Source: XN24 sp047921455 (GTDB taxonomy: Bacteria > Pseudomonadota > Gammaproteobacteria > Steroidobacterales > XN24). From it: a DNA stretch of 64,000 nt. This document shows positions 62,257-64,000 of the stretch, in pieces. The number at the start of each line of letters is the position of its first letter. Position 1 is the first letter of the stretch. The notes under the pieces were generated by a model, which worked only from the letters and a program-made list of their open reading frames with translations, was not told the origin of the DNA and made no database searches. Location: positions 13,785 to 77,784 of the forward strand of contig JBLRWC010000010.1 of the NCBI GenBank assembly GCA_047921455.1, in the 5' to 3' direction. The translations under genes were made by a program, and so were the position numbers.

Positions 62257-62625
62257 ATGCAAATCAGTGATGCGGAATCCGTGGTGATGCGGGCCCTGTG
62301 GCGATCCAGTCCACTGGCGGCCGAAGAAGTTTTTGCGGCGGTGGCCGGGGAACAGGACTGGCAAGAGCCGACGGTGAAGACCCTGCTCAATCGTTTGCTG
62401 AAGAAAGGCGCGATCAGCGCCGAACGCGACGGTCGCCGGTTCCTTTACAGGCCCGTGCTGGACCAAGCGACCTGGCTGGGTCAGCAAAGCGATGGCCTGC
62501 TGGACCGGCTGTTCGGTGGACGGGTCGGGCCGATGGTCGCGCACTTTAGCGAGCGCGGACGGCTGACGAAGAAGGACTTGGCGGAGCTGCGCGAACTCCT
62601 GGAGAAACTCGATGACGGCAAGTGA
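62257..62625 (+). CDS. blaI: BlaI/MecI/CopY-family transcriptional repressor
   Basis: A 122-residue winged-helix repressor. ISDAESVVMRALWRSSPLAA begins the winged helix, with TVKTLLNRLLKKGAISAERD (recognition helix) and DGRRFLYRPVL (wing). In classic systems BlaI is cleaved when BlaR1 senses a beta-lactam. It overlaps the M56 protease gene by 14 bp and has two likely operators in its promoter. No beta-lactamase gene is visible to the end of the window. Confidence 0.92.
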   Translation: MQISDAESVVMRALWRSSPLAAEEVFAAVAGEQDWQEPTVKTLLNRLLKKGAISAERDGRRFLYRPVLDQATWLGQQSDGLLDRLFGGRVGPMVAHFSERGRLTKKDLAELRELLEKLDDGK

Positions 62626-63871
62626 AACCTCGGCGCTGCTGGTGGAAACGACCTTGGCGACGTCGCTCGCTGTGTTGCTGGTCCTTGTTCTGCGACGCCC
62701 CGTGCGCCATGCGTTCGGCGCCGGCGCGGCCTACGGCCTGTGGGCGGCAGTGCCGCTGATGCTGCTCGCGGTGCTGCTGCCCGGCGCGATCGAGCCGATA
62801 CTGCCGATCCGGGCGGTGGCTGTCCCGATGCTGGACGCCGGCGCAGCGGTAGGGATCTTGCAGGAGGCCGGCGGCAGATCGTTTGCCTGGCTGCCCTGGG
62901 CGTGGGGCAGTGGCGTCATGGCCATGCTGGCCACCCTGGTGTGGCAGCAGTGCCGATTCCTGGCCGGCCTCGGCCCGCTGTGTCGGCGCCCGGACGGCTA
63001 CTTCCAGAGCCTGGCGACTCGCGGTCTGCCGGCGGTGGTCGGCTGGCGACCGCGCGTCGTGCTGCCCGGCGATTTCGAGCAGCGCTACAGCGGGGTGGAA
63101 CGCGAACTGGTGCTGGCGCATGAGCGCGAGCACCTACGCCGTGGTGATCTTTTGGCCTGCCTGCTGGCCGTGCTCCTGCGCAGTCTGTTCTGGTTCAATC
63201 CGATCATCTACCTGGCCGCAGACCGGTTCCGGCATGACCAGGAGCTGGCCTGCGACGCTGGCGTGTTGCGCCGTTTTCCGGACCATCGCCGCACCTATGC
63301 CAATGCCATGGTCAAGACACAGCTTGCCCACCAGCCGCTACCGTTTGGCTGTTACTGGGTCGGCTCCAATTCGATTAAGGAGCGCCTCGCCATGTTGTCC
63401 CGTCCGTCTCCGTCTCGGTCGCGCCGCCTTGGCGGCCTGTTCGCGGTCTCCTTGCTGGTCGTCTCCGCGGCCACGGCGGCCTGGGCTTCGCAGCCTAGCC
63501 AGCTTGCAAAAGTTCCGCCGGGAAAGTTGTTGCTCGAACTCGCCATTAAGGTGGACGGCGAGCCGGTCCGCGACCTGCGCGCCGTGGTCACGCCGGGGGT
63601 ACCGCACGAGGAGAAATTTGCCCACGAGGGACAGTCCTGGCACACGCGCTGGACGGCCGAGCAGCTCGCCGACGGCACATTTGAGCTCAGCGCCTCGCTC
63701 GATCGGGATGGGGAAGTGGTGGCGGCGCCCCGCGTGATTTTGCGCGATGAAGCTACGATTCAAATCGGCAGAGAAACCGTGCCCGGCGGCTTCAAGGGCC
63801 TGAGCATTGAAATGCGTATCAGCGCGGGCCCCCCGGCGCCTGGCGCGGCCCGGCTCGAATCGACGAACTAG
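62612..63871 (+). CDS. blaR1: BlaR1-type M56 family membrane metalloprotease
   Basis: A 419-residue membrane protein with helices near residues 10-30 (LATSLAVLLVLVLRR), 38-58 (AAYGLWAAVPLMLLAVLLPG), 90-110 and 180-205 (LACLLAVLLRSLFWFNPIIY). The M56 zinc site HEREH is at about residues 170-174, with the third ligand in QELACDAGVL about 40 residues later. A final helix (GGLFAVSLLVVSAATAAWA, about 272-290) leads to a roughly 125-residue periplasmic tail that lacks the SxxK penicillin-binding domain of true BlaR1. The signal sensed is therefore probably not a beta-lactam via acylation. It is co-transcribed with blaI. Confidence 0.88.
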   Translation: MTASETSALLVETTLATSLAVLLVLVLRRPVRHAFGAGAAYGLWAAVPLMLLAVLLPGAIEPILPIRAVAVPMLDAGAAVGILQEAGGRSFAWLPWAWGSGVMAMLATLVWQQCRFLAGLGPLCRRPDGYFQSLATRGLPAVVGWRPRVVLPGDFEQRYSGVERELVLAHEREHLRRGDLLACLLAVLLRSLFWFNPIIYLAADRFRHDQELACDAGVLRRFPDHRRTYANAMVKTQLAHQPLPFGCYWVGSNSIKERLAMLSRPSPSRSRRLGGLFAVSLLVVSAATAAWASQPSQLAKVPPGKLLLELAIKVDGEPVRDLRAVVTPGVPHEEKFAHEGQSWHTRWTAEQLADGTFELSASLDRDGEVVAAPRVILRDEATIQIGRETVPGGFKGLSIEMRISAGPPAPGAARLESTN

Positions 63872-64000
63872 CTGGGCAGGTCTGCATCGTTGTCAGTGCC
63901 TAATGGACGGAGCCGACTTTTCTGCAACATCCTGGGACTCGAGCAGGTCGGGGGTGAAACGTCGTCGGATCGAGAAAAATGACCGGAGATCGAGAAAAAC
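63872..64000. other. Window end without recognised gene
   Basis: The last 129 bases contain no supported coding frame or RNA. A repeated GATCGAGAAAAA-type motif (63967-63977 and 63990-63999) occurs at the very end, of unknown meaning. Confidence 0.5.

Overview
The window is a GC-rich, gene-dense gammaproteobacterial chromosome segment. Gene content and order (queA-tgt-yajC-secD-secF, an iscS/IscU-like/iscA block followed by ndk, then rlmN-pilF-rodZ-hisS-yfgM-bamB-der, guaB-guaA-tadA) fit a free-living lineage near Xanthomonadales, Woeseiales or Wenzhouxiangellaceae. The lineage is inferred from memory of gene order; no search was run. A 100-N assembly gap lies at 9023-9122.

Layout. 1-3333: 3' part of a fused acyl-CoA mutase (IcmF). 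3547-8983: a seven-gene TtpC-type TonB energising operon (DUF3450, long ExbB, ExbB, two ExbD, TonB, TPR). 9295-12511: xerD, dsbC, fdxA, a Nudix hydrolase, tRNA-Leu(CAA) and a small PDZ protein. 12608-18002: queuosine and Sec operon. 18034-21773: suhB, trmJ and Fe-S genes, including an IscU-like protein that has lost most cluster ligands. 21907-29728: ndk and a long housekeeping operon. 29751-37169: a MetX-family acyltransferase, xseA, guaBA, tadA, mltF. 37484-39993: an S9 peptidase and a hypothetical gene.

40160-62008 is the accessory region of greatest interest. Two closely matching cyclic-di-GMP-I (GEMM-I) riboswitches, about 9.9 kb apart, each sit just upstream of a polycistronic block. 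The first controls a nine-gene envelope machine: a small exported protein, two large TPR proteins, a TPR lipoprotein, a 90-residue exported protein, an ExbB/TolQ channel, two ExbD/TolR proteins, and a coiled-coil/transmembrane/proline-rich protein ending in an AgmX/PglI-type domain. This resembles the core of the Myxococcus Agl-Glt machinery. The second controls a 2198-residue secreted DUF11-repeat protein, translationally coupled to a 1717-residue outer-membrane protein with three OmpA-like domains and a C-terminal beta barrel. I infer one c-di-GMP-responsive system: a proton-driven trans-envelope motor plus its giant surface protein and outer-membrane partner, probably for adhesion, surface motility or export. 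A CRP/Clp-like site upstream of the first riboswitch suggests a second regulatory input.

The window ends with a BlaI-type repressor and a BlaR1/M56-type membrane metalloprotease behind a strong promoter that overlaps two BlaI-like operators.
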